From Gossypium raimondii (Eukaryota; Streptophyta; Magnoliopsida; Malvales; Malvaceae): a stretch of DNA of 64,000 nucleotides. The DNA lies in assembly GCF_025698545.1 (NCBI RefSeq), contig NC_068575.1, forward strand, positions 53,081,980-53,145,979, written 5' to 3'. The position numbers were made by a program, and so were the translations under genes. This document shows, one piece after another, positions 11,457 to 25,201 of this stretch. The notes under the pieces were generated by a model that ran no database searches, had not been told where the DNA came from, and saw only the letters and a program-made list of their open reading frames with translations. Numbering within the stretch: position 1 is the first letter of the stretch; each line of letters starts with the position of its first letter.

Positions 11457-12063
11457 TCAGTATCCATCGTCGGGGATCGATTTAGCCTCCTGCTCTGGAA
11501 CGAAAAAGAAAGGCCCCACAGTGAATAACTTGATGTTCTTGTCGTGGAGGAGTTGGAAGGAGGCGAGAGGAGCACCGGAAATGCCTTTGTTGTCATCAGT
11601 GGGAACATCACAATCCTCGGTGGGAGAGAGTTCAAGGAAAGCCTTGCAATTCCTAAACCTCCGGTTTTGATCTTTGACCTCGTAAGGAGATATGGTTGCA
11701 ATGAAATAGCCCTTTTCATCTGTTGCACAACTCAAGATGGACAATGACTCTGTTTCGTACCCATACTCATCCACACCCTCACAGGTGATCCTCGCCACAG
11801 CGCCTACACCCATAAAACACATTCTAGAACAATTTGCTAAACAGTTAAATGATAATGTAGGGCATTGATTTACCTTGGAGCGGGGTGAGTTTACTTCTCG
11901 ATTTGCAATAAACAATGCCTTGAATTCCAATCATTGTGGAGAGAAGCCTTTCTTGTTCAGAATTTGGGTTCTTAAGGTTATATTCAGCATCACTGGCCGA
12001 AACAATTGACAAAAGAAGCATAAAAATCGCAGAAAATAAGAAATTGTCAAGAACCATTTTCAT
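11457..12063 (-). CDS. Pollen Ole e 1 / extensin-family secreted protein (SRPP-like), copy 1
   Basis: Two exons, 12063-11874 and 11803-11457, joined with matching phase (1 nt + 2 nt), encode about 178 residues. Residues 1-24 form a signal peptide (hydrophobic FLFSAIFMLLLSIVSAS). The mature part has the family's spaced cysteines in phrases such as GIQGIVYCKS, ARITCEG, LSILSCATDEKGYF, FRNCKAFLE and EDCDVPTDDNKGI, and ends PFFFVPEQEAKSIPDDGY. Proteins of this family (for example seed and root hair protective protein) are secreted to the cell wall; the exact role here is inferred. A TATA box (TATATAAA) lies at 12141-12134, about 70 bp before the ATG, which supports this start. A run of 13 G (C on the coding strand) at 12113-12125 sits between TATA and ATG. 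The paralogue at 14127-14898 has the same intron position. Confidence 0.88.
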
Positions 12064-12112
12064 GTGCTGATCAAGTAATATGGTTGAAATTGAAACGATG
12101 GATAATTGCTTT

Positions 12113-12125
12113 GGGGGGGGGGGGG
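12113..12125. repeat. 13-G homopolymer between TATA box and start codon
   Basis: Thirteen consecutive G on the plus strand lie just downstream of the TATA box of the minus-strand gene, so close to its likely transcription start. Confidence 0.8.
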
Positions 12126-12133
12126 TAATAGGG

Positions 12134-12141
12134 TTTATATA
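12134..12141 (-). promoter_or_regulatory. TATA box of Ole e 1-family copy 1
   Basis: TATATAAA on the minus strand, about 70 bp upstream of the ATG at 12063. This is normal spacing for a short 5' leader. Confidence 0.65.
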
Positions 12142-12299
12142 TGCACAACATTGGCCTTTCTAAGGAGAAGGGACAAAACTTGCTGGATGGATGGATGGAT
12201 GGTATGGGAAAGACTTGGGTGCACGATGGATTTAACAGGCAGGAGGGTAGCACCAAAAAATCAACCATGCATGCAAGATCTAATTATCTAAATGCGACG

Positions 12300-14000
12300 T
12301 GCAAACCCAGCTAATAATCCGTGTATTTGCTTCTTATTTTTTAAAAAAAAGTTTATTTCATTTATCCTAAGAATTTTATAGAGAAAAGAGAGGATGTTTC
12401 TCAATTACTTTATCCATCAGCTCGTTGACTTTAGACCATTAGTAGTAGCTAAGACATTATTTTAGACGGTGCACTGCTGTCCAGTTTTCTATTTTATTGT
12501 ATTGTAATTTTCTTTTTGGCATAAATTACGTTCGCAATTAAAAATGAGTGTGAACGAAAATTAGACGTTGTCAATCGGAAATGGATCTGAAATGTCTATT
12601 ATTTGATAAATTTAAAAATAAAATATTCATTTTAGTATTAAATTTTATAAAAGAATTTTAATTTTATAAAACAATTAATTTGTCTTATAAAACTGTTTCA
12701 TACATTACTAAAATTTAACAAAATAAATATGATTATTTTGTTTGATATAGTAAATCTTGATTTTTGTAAATTTACTAGTTTTATATTTTTAATCTTATTA
12801 ATATTGTATTATTTATTTTATTTTGAATAGTATTGGAAAAAATTAAAGATAATAATGTGAATAATTTATTTTAAAAATAAAATTTTGAAAAATAATATCA
12901 ATTAATTATCTATTTACTTATCCTATTTAACACTTTTTTTATTGAAAACTTATATTAAATAAAAACATATAGTTATCTGAAAATTTCCATTTTAAATGAA
13001 ATGAAATTTTAAATAATTTATCAAATACACTCTTAATATTTTCGATAACCAAATATATGTGGATTACAAATAAAATAAAATAGATGAGGGATATAAAGAT
13101 TAAAACTAAAAACTCTATACCTTAATGTTGATTTTCTTAAAATTTTATGCTTCACAAACTATGTTACATCCAATACAGTTGGATAATATTATTAGTATAT
13201 CACAATAATTATATGTATGAAAGAAATAAATAAATAAATAAGATATATATATTTTAAAAATAAATGATTTTCTATCAAAGTCGTAGTTTTTATAAGAGGA
13301 TGATCATTAAAAGATATTTTTAAATATATTCTATAAAATTAGTTTTATTATGTTATTTAATTGTAAAATGATTCTCTTTATTTTTTTTAAAGTAGTGTCA
13401 CTAAGCCAAGTGATAACTCAAGTAGTAATGTTATAATAACTAGAATTTCTTCCAAAAAATTCATTTTAAATATAAATTTTATTTCGAGAAGCAATGAATT
13501 TTTAAATGATTTTTTTCTTTTGTAGTTTTAGGGGTTTTATTTTTTCATTTTTTTTTGTTTTGGAGGATTTGATAAATTAGAAATATATATTTTATAAAAA
13601 TTTGATTTAATTGATTTTAATTTAATTAATTGATTTTATTTTTACTTTTATCAATTAATTTGGTGTCACTTCATGTGTAAATTTTACATGTAATATAGAT
13701 TTAGATGCAAAATTAAAATTAAAATTAAAATTAAAATTCTAGCTCCTTTCAAAATTATTAATTTAATTTAAGTTTTTAATTAAATGAAAATTTGTATTTT
13801 AGTCCCTTACAAAAATTAGTTATTTAATTTAAATTCTTAACTCATAGCTCTAAAATATTTTTTAATTTTTCCCTTAATCAATATAAAAATTCTGATATCG
13901 TCCTTAACCTAAATTGTTTACCAACCCAAAAAATGAAAAAGAAAAAAGCGCCTTATAATTATGATATTCAAAAGTCAAAATGTTACAATTGATAAAGCAA
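12300..14000. other. AT-rich intergenic stretch between the two Ole e 1-family genes
   Basis: Very AT-rich with no credible reading frame. Short repeats such as aattaaaattaaaatt near 13710 are present. I see no mobile-element ends that I can support. Confidence 0.5.
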
Positions 14001-14126
14001 ATCTCTGGTAGAGATTGCAACAGCCAGCTTATAATGACAACATTACGAAGCAACAAAATTCAATACACAAAAGAGGTTGAATACAGAAGATAAAATTATA
14101 GAAAATGGGGAGAAAGAAGTGAAATT

Positions 14127-14898
14127 TTAGTAACCAGTAGGGGTGGATTGAGGTTGGGGAGTGTAGAAGAAAGGCCCCACAGAGTACAATTTCATTTTCT
14201 TCTCCTTTAGAACACGGAAAGCAGAAAGAAGAGCACCATCGATGCCTCTGTTGACATTGGTGGGAACATTGCAGCTCTTCAACGGAGAGCTGTGAAGATA
14301 AGCCTGGCATTCTCTAACCTTTAATTTCTCAAGGCCACTTAATTTATTAGATAGTGGAGCAATGAAGTAACCTCTTTCATCAGTTGCTTCGCTGCAAATG
14401 GAAACACTTTTCTCCACTCCATCCTCATCAACTGCTTTACATGTTATCTTTGCTGAAGCACCTGTTCATATATGAATCCAGTTCAACTCAAATCTTCTTA
14501 AATTAGAAAAAATAAATTCATATACATAATGAACAAAAGGGATTATCATGAAAACACTTGTTGTTGTTGTTGTCTAACTAAACCTTACCTTGAACCGGAG
14601 AATACTCGGAATCTGATTTACATAAAACAAGGCCTTGAACACCTATGGTGAGACGATTTTCCTTTTCTTCTTTTTGTGTGCCATGGTAAGGCTTTTCTTT
14701 TTCTTCTACTTTTTCCTCAGGTTTTGGCGTGTAGATATCTTCTTTAGTGCCATAAATAGGGTTTGCTTGGGGGCTGTCAGCTGGTATTCCATCAAAACCA
14801 TATTTAGATGAATCATCATAACCAGCGGAAGCAATGACTAGCAACGACAACACAAGTAATGAGAAAGGCAAGGAGAGACGAGAGAGAGCCATGATCAT
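14127..14898 (-). CDS. Pollen Ole e 1 / extensin-family secreted protein, copy 2 with Pro/Lys/Glu-rich insert
   Basis: Exons 14898-14589 and 14461-14127 join in phase (1 nt + 2 nt) to give about 214 residues. The N-terminus (MIMALSRLSLPFSLLVLSLL) is a signal peptide ending near ASAG. Unlike copy 1, a charged linker of about 50 residues with NPIYGTKEDIYTPKPEEK and EEKEKPYHGTQKEEKE precedes the cysteine domain. The domain follows with IGVQGLVLCKS, AKITCKAVDEDG, VSICSEATDERGYF, VRECQAYLH, KSCNVPTNVNRGIDGA and LYSVGPFFYTP. A TATA box on the minus strand at 14979-14973 lies about 75 bp before the ATG at 14898 and rules out the further upstream in-frame ATG at 15069. It is a tandem paralogue of 11457-12063 and probably a cell-wall protein. 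Confidence 0.88.
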
Positions 14899-14972
14899 CT
14901 GACTATTCGTGCCAACTCTGCAATGTAATAAATCAGACGAAGAGATGAAGAATATTAGGGGCTCCCATTGCA

Positions 14973-14979
14973 TTTTATA
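14973..14979 (-). promoter_or_regulatory. TATA box of Ole e 1-family copy 2
   Basis: TATAAAA on the minus strand, about 75 bp before the chosen ATG at 14898. Confidence 0.65.
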
Positions 14980-15640
14980 GGGAAATACTGATAGATATAT
15001 TTTTATTAAGATTAGGACAGAAACCAATTTAAAACTAAACGTAGAAATGAAATTGGGTGCACGATCCATCCATGGAGTGCCACTATCTAATTCTCTCTCA
15101 TGTATACGACTGGTCTTTTTTTCCTTTTGGTGTCACCCCAATAAACGAAATATCATCTACATTGTTTTATCGGTGAATTTTCTCTCTTCAAACTTTCTCA
15201 AGGTCATTTTTGCAAACAACCTAAAGGAGCATGTGGTTGATATTTAATAACCAAAGTTTAAATCCTTACAATAACATTCCTTCCCCTAATTTATGATGTG
15301 CCAAAAAATGTTAACAAAAGTATCATTTTCAACTTCCTTAATGTACCAGATCATTTTCTTGAACATGGCAGGGATGACCATTGAAGCCCACCAATGGCCC
15401 CGCTGGCTGTATGCACCGGAGTACGGGTTTTAATCCAATTGAGCCAATACCGTGCTCTTTTGGGGTCTTTTAACGAAATTTTTTATTCAAATTAATTCTT
15501 AAAATCTGACCTTTTTTCTTTCTAAATATTTATTGTCGACGGCAAGATTCTTTTGAATTCTCTACTCTAATCTTACCATCCATGTACGTCGAAATTAAGG
15601 ATTTTTGAGCACGTTCATTTTAGCCTGCACTTAAATGGCT

Positions 15641-15786
15641 TAGGGTTTCTCCAAGACAAGCTCAAAGCCTTAACCAAAATTAGGCCCATGAAAAAATTGA
15701 AGTCTCAACCCGGTCCAAACAGGAAGAAGAAAACAAAGTAGCAGCGGTTCCAAACCCTAGGGTTAAGGAGTTAAAACTCTTATAAA
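15641..15786 (+). promoter_or_regulatory. RPL19 promoter with telo-boxes, site II motif and TATA-like box
   Basis: An inverted telo-box TAGGGTTT lies at 15641-15648 and a direct telo-box AAACCCTA at 15762-15769. A site II motif (TGGGCCTA on the minus strand) lies at 15681-15688, and TTATAAAA at 15780. Telo-box plus site II is the known combination for plant ribosomal-protein genes. The pyrimidine-rich stretch around 15800 is a likely transcription start. Confidence 0.75.
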
Positions 15787-15863
15787 ACTGCCGCTATCAC
15801 TTGTTTCTTATCCTTCTCCGCTACCTAAGACATAGAGAGAGAGAGAAACACAGTGAGGGAGAA

Positions 15864-17732
<1,869 letters not shown>

Positions 17733-18271
17733 GGAGGTGATCTAGCGAAGAAGTGTGAGCCATGAATTTAGAGAGAAACATGTTCAAGTAGTTTTTTTGT
17801 CGAGCCAGTCTGCTGTTTTTGGCCAATATGAACTTGTTTAAGTTGGATTAAGGTTTCATGATTTTGTTCTCAGTTTCCATGCTGTTTTGTTTACTTTTTA
17901 GTGACATTTATTTATTTTTGCTATGGTTTCATTGAATTCTAAATACCATCGTTTCATCGACTGCTTAATGCTTGCCTGTCGCTTCCGAAACAACCACGCA
18001 ATTTTTTATCGTTTACAAACTGAGGAAGATGGGTTACAACCTCGAAACCGTACAACAATTCTATCATTCCAATTGTTGCTACATCGGCAACCAATTAATT
18101 CATAACATGTCAAGGAAAGAAAAAGAAAATGCCGCTTCTAGCTCGCTACTTATAGCTCTTTTTTATGAATAAAAATAAGACTATTATAGAAGTTTCTTTA
18201 ATCAGCAATCATCCCTTCAAATGATATGAAAATAAGAAAATAGTGTAAGTCGTATTTCTCTCATTGTAACT
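17733..18271. other. Convergent 3' ends of RPL19 and the ethylene receptor
   Basis: No gene. It should contain both 3' UTRs; 'tgaataaaaataag' near 18166 is a possible poly(A) signal region. Nothing else is recognised. Confidence 0.5.
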
Positions 18272-20781
18272 CTAAAGACTTCTTTGGTATCGTGCATTGG
18301 GATTGGATGAGATAGCTCGATGACCGTGATCTCTTAATATAGGTTTTTGTCCACTCAGATCTGCACTTCCATGATATGCTCTAACTTGCGATGAAGCTTG
18401 ATGGATAGCTGAATCATCGGGATTGCTGCAGATCCCAAGTTTGACAAGGAATGTTACTGTGCAACCTTTGTCAAGGCCCTCACTCTCAATCCATATGTGG
18501 CCTCCCATCAAATTTACAAACCTGAATTCAAACATTTAAGAACAAAGGTCATTTTGATTATAAGAGAAACAGGCAAATCTTCCCATGCGAGGGAATTGAA
18601 TGTTTCTAATTTTACCTTCTACAAATGGCAAGTCCAAGCCCCGCACCACTGCTATTTCCACTTCGAGGCTGTGCAAATTTGGTAAAGAGAATTGGTATAT
18701 CTTGTGGGAGAACACCACAGCCTGAATCCTTAACCTGCAAGACCAGATGATAGGATCAACAGGAACATCACGTAGTAAGCTAGAAAAGATCCACACAATC
18801 TACACAAGGAGAACACGATGATAGTAATTCATTGGATTGTAAGTAATAAACAAACAACAGGTGATGCCTTCAATGTAAATCCTAACTGGCATGATTTGAA
18901 TTGAAATTTAAAGCATTGGATAGCAACAGACAATCTAGAGATGCCTTTGAGATCGTACTGTCAAAACCTAAATAGGAGTAAACTGAAATGAAAAAAAAGT
19001 TAAATGAAGCAATTGAGAACCTGCACTCTTAGATAGAAGTGGCCTTCGGTAGACACCGGGTAAAATTCTGGAGGTCGCCAGTCTCTTAAAGCCTCCGGTT
19101 TTGCAACAGAAGCTATAATTGAAATGTAACCCTCCTTTGTGAACTTCACAGCATTACCCACAACATTTAGAATAGTTTGCATAAGCCGTTTCTCATCACC
19201 AATAGCAAACATCGGCAAATCAGGTGCCAGAATCATAGTCATAGATAGCTTCTTTACAGACGCGATTGGCTTTATCAGATTAATGACCTAAAATACAAAA
19301 ATATCAACATTAATACCTAAGTTGAACTGCAAAAGCGAAATTATTTCCATCTCATTCATTAAAAAGAAAAGTGCAATATCCCAATTAACTACCTCTCTGA
19401 AGATTCCATGAAGATCGAACATTCCAAAGTCTAGTTCTAGGTTATTATCTTCAAGTCTAGAAAGATCCAGAACATCATTAATTAGTGTCGCCAAAAGGTT
19501 GCTACTCTTTAGCACTGTCTCAATCATAACTCTTTGCTCTGGGGTTAGCTCGGTCTCCAGAAGAAGGGAACACAATGCAATAATTGCATGCATTGGTGTG
19601 CGCATTTCATGGTTCATTACAGCAAGGAAATCATTCCGTGCATGAATTGCCTTCTCAGCCTCTTGACGAGCCAAGTCTAAATCAACATTTTGCTCCATGA
19701 GCTGATCACGGGCCCGCATAGATTCCTCCAGAATAGCCGCATGAGAGAGAGCAACAGCAACCTATACAAACACTACCATAAGTTCAGCACTGGAGCCATG
19801 TTAAGAATCAAAGGCTCATAAATCACAGTAAGTAAAATGAGCCAATGAAAGAAAGCACATAAATCATAAGATGACCTGGTCTGCCACAACTTCAACAAGT
19901 TCCAATTCATGGTCTCGCCATTTTCTGGCACTGTCAGTGGGGAGAATAAGAACCATGACTGCATAGTTTTTTGCAGATAGATCAGGCCAGTCATTAATTT
20001 GGAAATTTGAGAGATGCAAAAGGGGAACCCGAACAGCAACAACTTCTGGCGGCACATATCTTCCCACTAGTGGTCTGATCCTAGCTAGAGGGCAGTTATA
20101 GGGTATACGCACTGCTCGGGCACTATTGAAGACTTCATTGACGATAGGAAGATTTATTTGCACGGTAGATCCAACTTGTATTTGGTAGTTTAGAGTATGG
20201 GAAAGTTGCAGATTCATACCGGTCCTCGATGGCATCCACAACGCACATTCCTCCAGGCCCAAGGTCCTACCTAATTCAACAAGGGTAGTCTTTAATATCG
20301 TATGCCTGTCAAGCGTGCTTCTAATTTCATGTGTTAGCATCCTTACATGCCTTCCAGTTTCTTCTTGAGTGAGAATAAGGCCCATTTCCCTGTCAAGCTG
20401 TTCAGCCTTGTTCCTCAGAAATAATTCGCGAGTTTTAACACTCAACAAATCAGGAATAATGTGCACAAGCATCAAAGCAGTTGCACATGATACAATAGCA
20501 CATGCAACCTTCGCAACAGTCATCACCACAGCAACAGCTTTAGTGTGCATAGTGAATGTCCACAAGTTTATAAAGTGGGTTGCTCCACAAAGAATGATAA
20601 AAGCACCAAATTGCATAAGCACCCATCGATATGGGAAGAATGCAGATTTTTTAACAAAATAGATAAGCTCTAGAGGAATTGAGAAATAAGCAAGGGCGAT
20701 TAAGACATCCGATATATACTGATATTTAACCAGCAGTTCATCAGGTGGCCACTGAGAATCGATACAATAACAAGCCTCCAT
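18272..20781 (-). CDS. ERS1: Ethylene receptor, subfamily I, ERS1-type (no receiver domain)
   Basis: Five coding exons (20781-19876, 19761-19393, 19287-19021, 18734-18616, 18521-18272) total 1911 nt and about 636 residues, all in phase. It starts [20 protein letters not shown]; Cys4 and Cys6 are the dimer disulfide positions. Three membrane helices follow, with Cys65 and His69 in [12 protein letters not shown] as the copper/ethylene-binding pair. A GAF domain follows, about residues 158-305. The histidine kinase has the phospho-acceptor His353 in [16 protein letters not shown], an N box ([14 protein letters not shown]) and G boxes ([16 protein letters not shown]). The chain ends about 60 residues after the kinase, with no receiver domain, which separates ERS1 from ETR1. 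Such receptors sit in the ER membrane and keep CTR1 active without ethylene. The gene appears complete, with a probable intron in the 5' leader (20806-21401). Confidence 0.95.
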
Positions 20782-20805
20782 AACGTGACAACAATAGCTC
20801 TAAAT

Positions 20806-21401
20806 CTGAAAAGAAAATCGAGGAGGAAAAAATAAGATTATATAACTTCCAATTCAATAAAGTCAATGAGAAGTTTGTTCTGCTCACAAATATCCTGCAG
20901 ATCTGCTTAATTTGTTAGGATGTCTACCGAAATTTCATATATCCGTATTTAGACAGAATATATCACTCTTAAAATTTCCTATGAGGACATTAGCATAAGA
21001 TCCATTACAACTTTTTTATAAAAACTATATACTATTTCCATAAATATTCACCGTCATCTTCTCCATCCTTATCCGTGAAATAAAAAGGGGGGGGGGGGGG
21101 GGAAGAAGTGTTCCTAAAAGTTTGCATAGCTAATCAGTAACCGCATCACTAAATTAATGATATGAAAGCAAAACTAGAGAAAAACTATTTTGTCTAATGC
21201 AAATATTATCCCTCTAATCAAACACGGTTTAAGAACTACTCAAACCACGCAAAAAAAAAGCATATAAAGCCTGAAACCCATTCACCTTGGATTTAATATA
21301 TCAAAACATAGTTCATCTTAAACAAATAAATAAATAAATAAATCTCAAAAACTTAATCTACGATTAAATATGACTAAAGAAATAAGAAGAAAATGGAATA
21401 C
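20806..21401 (-). other. Probable 5'-leader intron of the ethylene receptor gene
   Basis: On the minus strand an acceptor CTTTTCAG ends at 20806, 24 bp before the ATG, and a plausible donor CTTG|GTATTCC lies at 21402/21401. The pyrimidine-rich leader and promoter would extend beyond 21402. A run of 16 G at 21087-21102 lies within. Splicing is inferred from motifs only. Confidence 0.45.
21087..21102. repeat. 16-G homopolymer in the ERS1 leader region
   Basis: Sixteen G in a row on the plus strand (16 C on the gene's strand), preceded by five A. Confidence 0.85.
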
Positions 21402-21999
21402 CAAGCTAGTGAAGACAGAAAAGGAGGATTGAGGGCGAGAGATTAGTTGCAGAGGTAAGGCGCGTGATCCAAGCCGTCCATGCGACGAGAGAGCTGTCCC
21501 TTTATCCTTCCCACCTTTCTTTGATGTTATCAAAGCTGAGTTGCAAGTTGCAACTGGGAGAGAAAGAAGGGGGAAGGAAGGTGGACAAATTAGTAAAGTG
21601 GAAGGAGGCGGAAAGCCAATGCCTAAAAGGCCAAAGCCAAGGCAAAAGTTTCACGAATCACGGACAGAGAAGACGACGCACGAATTCAAAGGGAGGTTTT
21701 GCACGTGCAGTTAGTGATTTGGATTTTTCTCTTTTTTTCTTTTAGTATTTTATAGTTTGGTTTTTGTTAAAATATATGGTCAATCTTTTTCTTTCGAACA
21801 GGAAATGTTACAATCTAAGAAAATTGTATGAATGTTTATGGGAAAAACATTTTATTCTCCAAATATCAAGAAGAATGCAAATATCATGGATACAAAATTA
21901 TATTATTGGGTTTTCTGTGGCCAAAAGAGATTCGGATAAGTATATTAGATTCGACAACAATAATTTGTGCTTTCTAAGTAGTTTGTAAAAACTTATAAA

Positions 22000-23231
22000 A
22001 TATTAAATCTTCTATATTAGATATAGACAAAAACATGTTGACTCGGACTCAAGTAATCGAGTCACCATGAACTCAAGAAAATCAAGTCACTAATGGCATG
22101 AGAAAACTACAAATCCTCACCGCGTTGGGAAGACCTCCCTGATGATATGGGTATAGGGCCAAACCCTAGGCCAACAATAAGGTATTAAAGGTAATGTGGC
22201 ATAGTCTGACATTGTTGTGTCACAATATTGTCATGACAACCCACTTGATGGCCTAGATAAGGCCCAAGCCTTGCAATGAGAGCTCTCCAATGGTGAGTCT
22301 AGATGGGAAAACATCACGCGAGCAACAAACAAACAACATGGTGGTGAATCATAAGCAGGTGAGATCGAGAGGGATGGTGATCCTATACAACAAGATGAGG
22401 TAATGAGGAAGTGTGAACCAATTGTGCTTAAAGAATGCTATGAGATAGCCCCGGGTGCTAATAAAAATGTCCTTGTTAAAACATTTTAATATTCCATGGG
22501 AGAAAGCTATAAAAGTTATTATGCTTTTTAAGGGGTAGTGATAGGTGTCAACTCTCTACCTCCCTCTCACATTGTCTAGTTAGTGGGATTTTTTTGGTGC
22601 AAGTGAGCTACTCTATGGCTCGCGAGGGGCCATGGTGTCTAAACATCGAGCAAGTGGAATACTCGTTGTCTTTTTGGGAGGACAATTTAGGGCCTACTTA
22701 TCATGCAATGTGCGAAAAGCTTTATTGGGCTAGAAATGACTCTTGGTAATGGCCAACGATTGAATGGCACTTTGTGTTACGACACTTGAAATGTGTCAAG
22801 CGAGCTTGGTATTGGGTTCCACCAAGCCTTGAGAAAAAATACATTGCAACTTAAATCAAAGCGAGCTTGGTCTGAGTGCCTAATGCGCATTGGGAGTCAA
22901 TGTTTTCCATTAAGTTAAGCAATTGGATTTGAATGGCCTACTGAGGTCGAACCGAGTGATAGGCCTTTGAGACATCAATAAGACATTAATGGGAACTGAG
23001 ATAGTCCATAGAAAATGGGACATGAGAAGGCTAACCATGGCTAAAGATAATCATTATGCTGCGCGGAATCATGTTATTTCAAGTTAAGGAACAAGCAATC
23101 TGTGACACAATGGCAATAGAAAGGGTGGAGGGTAGGGAAGGACAAATGAAGGGAAAGAAAGAATGATACATGGGGAGGGGGAGATGATGGTAAATAAGAG
23201 AGTTAGGGTTGCTACTGAAGATAGCATTGGT
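22000..23231. other. Unclassified, probably repetitive, no gene
   Basis: No coding frame of note. A CTATAAAAG box at about 22509, followed by a transcript-start-like stretch and pyrimidine-rich text, resembles an LTR promoter, but I cannot define ends. The boundary at 23232 is the start of the next LTR fragment. Confidence 0.35.
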
Positions 23232-23530
23232 TGTTGGATCTAGTGCCCTAAGTATAATATTTTTGTCCTCACATGGTTTTTGCACGCAAAGCAAAATGGA
23301 AACAAATGTTGCTCACTGGTTGTCTAATGTTTAATTAATATTAAGCGGTATTACGTGGTCGAATCGTAATACAACAAGATAAATTATATTAGTAGGCGAA
23401 CCTAAACATGTCCTTAGTCTGATCGGAAATGAGTAAACCGATTGAAAGACTAATATGTGTCATCTATAAAGTCTAATTGGGGAGATATTTTGTCTTGGGC
23501 ATCAAACCTGATATTTGATGAGCTCATCCT
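23232..23530 (+). mobile_element. LTR fragment (fossil), same family as 54970 and 58335
   Basis: Starts TGTTGGATCTAGTGCCC and shares about 280 bp with the LTRs beginning at 54970 and 58335, including 'ttggttgtctaat', 'actaagcggtattatgtg'-like and 'ccaattggggagat' text. Only the 5' part is present. Divergence from the other two copies is substantial, so it is old. Confidence 0.65.
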
Positions 23531-23639
23531 TGTTATTGATATTTACATGAAATACATGACTAACATGTTTGTTGAGGTTATGTGTGTTAGGCTAATGGCC
23601 AAATTGCTTTGGATGTATTATTGTATGTTTACTATAAAT

Positions 23640-24646
23640 GTAAATGAATGGTAAGTAAATTTTCTGTTATACGAACTTACTAAGCACTAAGTGTTTATTC
23701 AATTGTATTTCCTCTGTTTTATAGTTCTCGGAGGCTCATTGGGTTGGAAGCTTGGCGGAGATCACTCACACTATCCATCGGCCCATTTTCGGTACAAGTA
23801 TGAAACTAATTTTGTTTGTAATGGCATTTATAGGTTAACTTGGCAATTGATGGCATATACATATTTTGGTTGTAAATAGCCATTTAAAGGAATATGTTTG
23901 GTATGTTTTGATGTGTAAATAGTCTTAATATACTTTATGTGTGTTTGAAATGGTTAAACAATGGTAAGTATATGGATGAATGGATCAAGATAGCATTTTT
24001 GGTAAAATATGCATATATGTGAATTTGATCAATTAGGTAAGATAAAGTTTATGAATACATGTAATGAAAATATCATGTATATGACTTGGTTTTGGTTTGA
24101 TTCAAGTGTCTTGTATTGGATTGGGAATGTGTTTAAGTGTTGATGTAGGTGGAAGACAAGATTGGGTGAGAAATAGGGCTTAGAAATGGCCTTATTTTGT
24201 CCACACGGGCAGAGACATGGGCGTGTGTTTCAGCCATGTGTGACACACGGCCTAGCACATGGGCATGTGTTTTGGTCATGTGTCCCTTGCATCTTAAAAT
24301 TTCAAAACAGAATGCTCAGAATTAATTACACGGCCTGGCACACAGGCATGTGACTTGGCCGTGTGACCCCTGCACTTAAAAATATTACAAGTCAGAGAGT
24401 TACATAGGCTGGAGACACGGTTGTGTGCCCTACTTCAAATACCACATGGCCTAAGACATGAGTGTGTCACTTAGCCGTGTGAACCACACGACCTGACCAC
24501 ACGGGCATGTGACCCTTGCATCTTGGAAAATTTTGAAATTTCGCGAAAAATTCTCTAAGTTTTCGATTTAGTCCCGATTTGTTTCTAATGTATGTTTTGG
24601 GTCTCCAGGGCTTTCATAAGGGACTTTATTAATAATATCTGACATG
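23640..24646 (+). mobile_element. Ty3/gypsy-like LTR fragment (fossil) with CACACGGGCGTGTG-type repeats
   Basis: The stretch contains a region near 23680-23880 that resembles, in the opposite orientation, part of 26370-28782 (a 'ctctgttttatag' acceptor-like motif followed by 'ggaagc' text). From 24190 to 24520 it has many short imperfect palindromes around CACGG/CCGTGTG. It is cut off at 24646 by the next LTR. Superfamily is inferred. Confidence 0.55.
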
Positions 24647-25162
24647 TGTACAGCCCATTTTGACCCGGGCCCAACAAAATAAACAAAAGCCCAAACCCAA
24701 ACAAAACAAAATAACAATTACAACTGGCCCAAAAAAAAAAGCAAGCCCGATAAGCCCAAAAATTAAACACAATCAGGAAACCCTAGGGTTCCCTGCCTTG
24801 CCTTGCGCCATTGCTACCCCATGTGCACCTTCAGTGCGCACCACGCCCAAGGTCTGCCACCGCCAGCCAGCCTTGCACCAAAATGGCAAGCCACTCCTCT
24901 GCCTTCGCCAAAGACCTGCAAACAAGCAAAAAAAGAAGCAACATCAGAGCAAAAAAGTAGCAGCAATCAACAGTGGCATCTTTTTTATTATTATTTTCGG
25001 CTATAAAGGCCATATGAAACAAATGTAAAAGGGGGCTGAAACTGATTGAAAAAAAAAACATTGATGAATCAATAAAAAAAATCGAAAATTTGAAGAAAAG
25101 GTTTTCTTCTTTCCTCTTCTTCATTCTATCTCCCGATTTACTTCTTTCTTTTTCGTTTTTTA

Positions 25163-25201
<39 letters not shown>

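Noticed and set aside
24190-24520. CRISPR-like or regulatory repeat array
   Set aside because: The repeats are irregular short palindromes within a plant LTR, with no regular repeat-spacer pattern.
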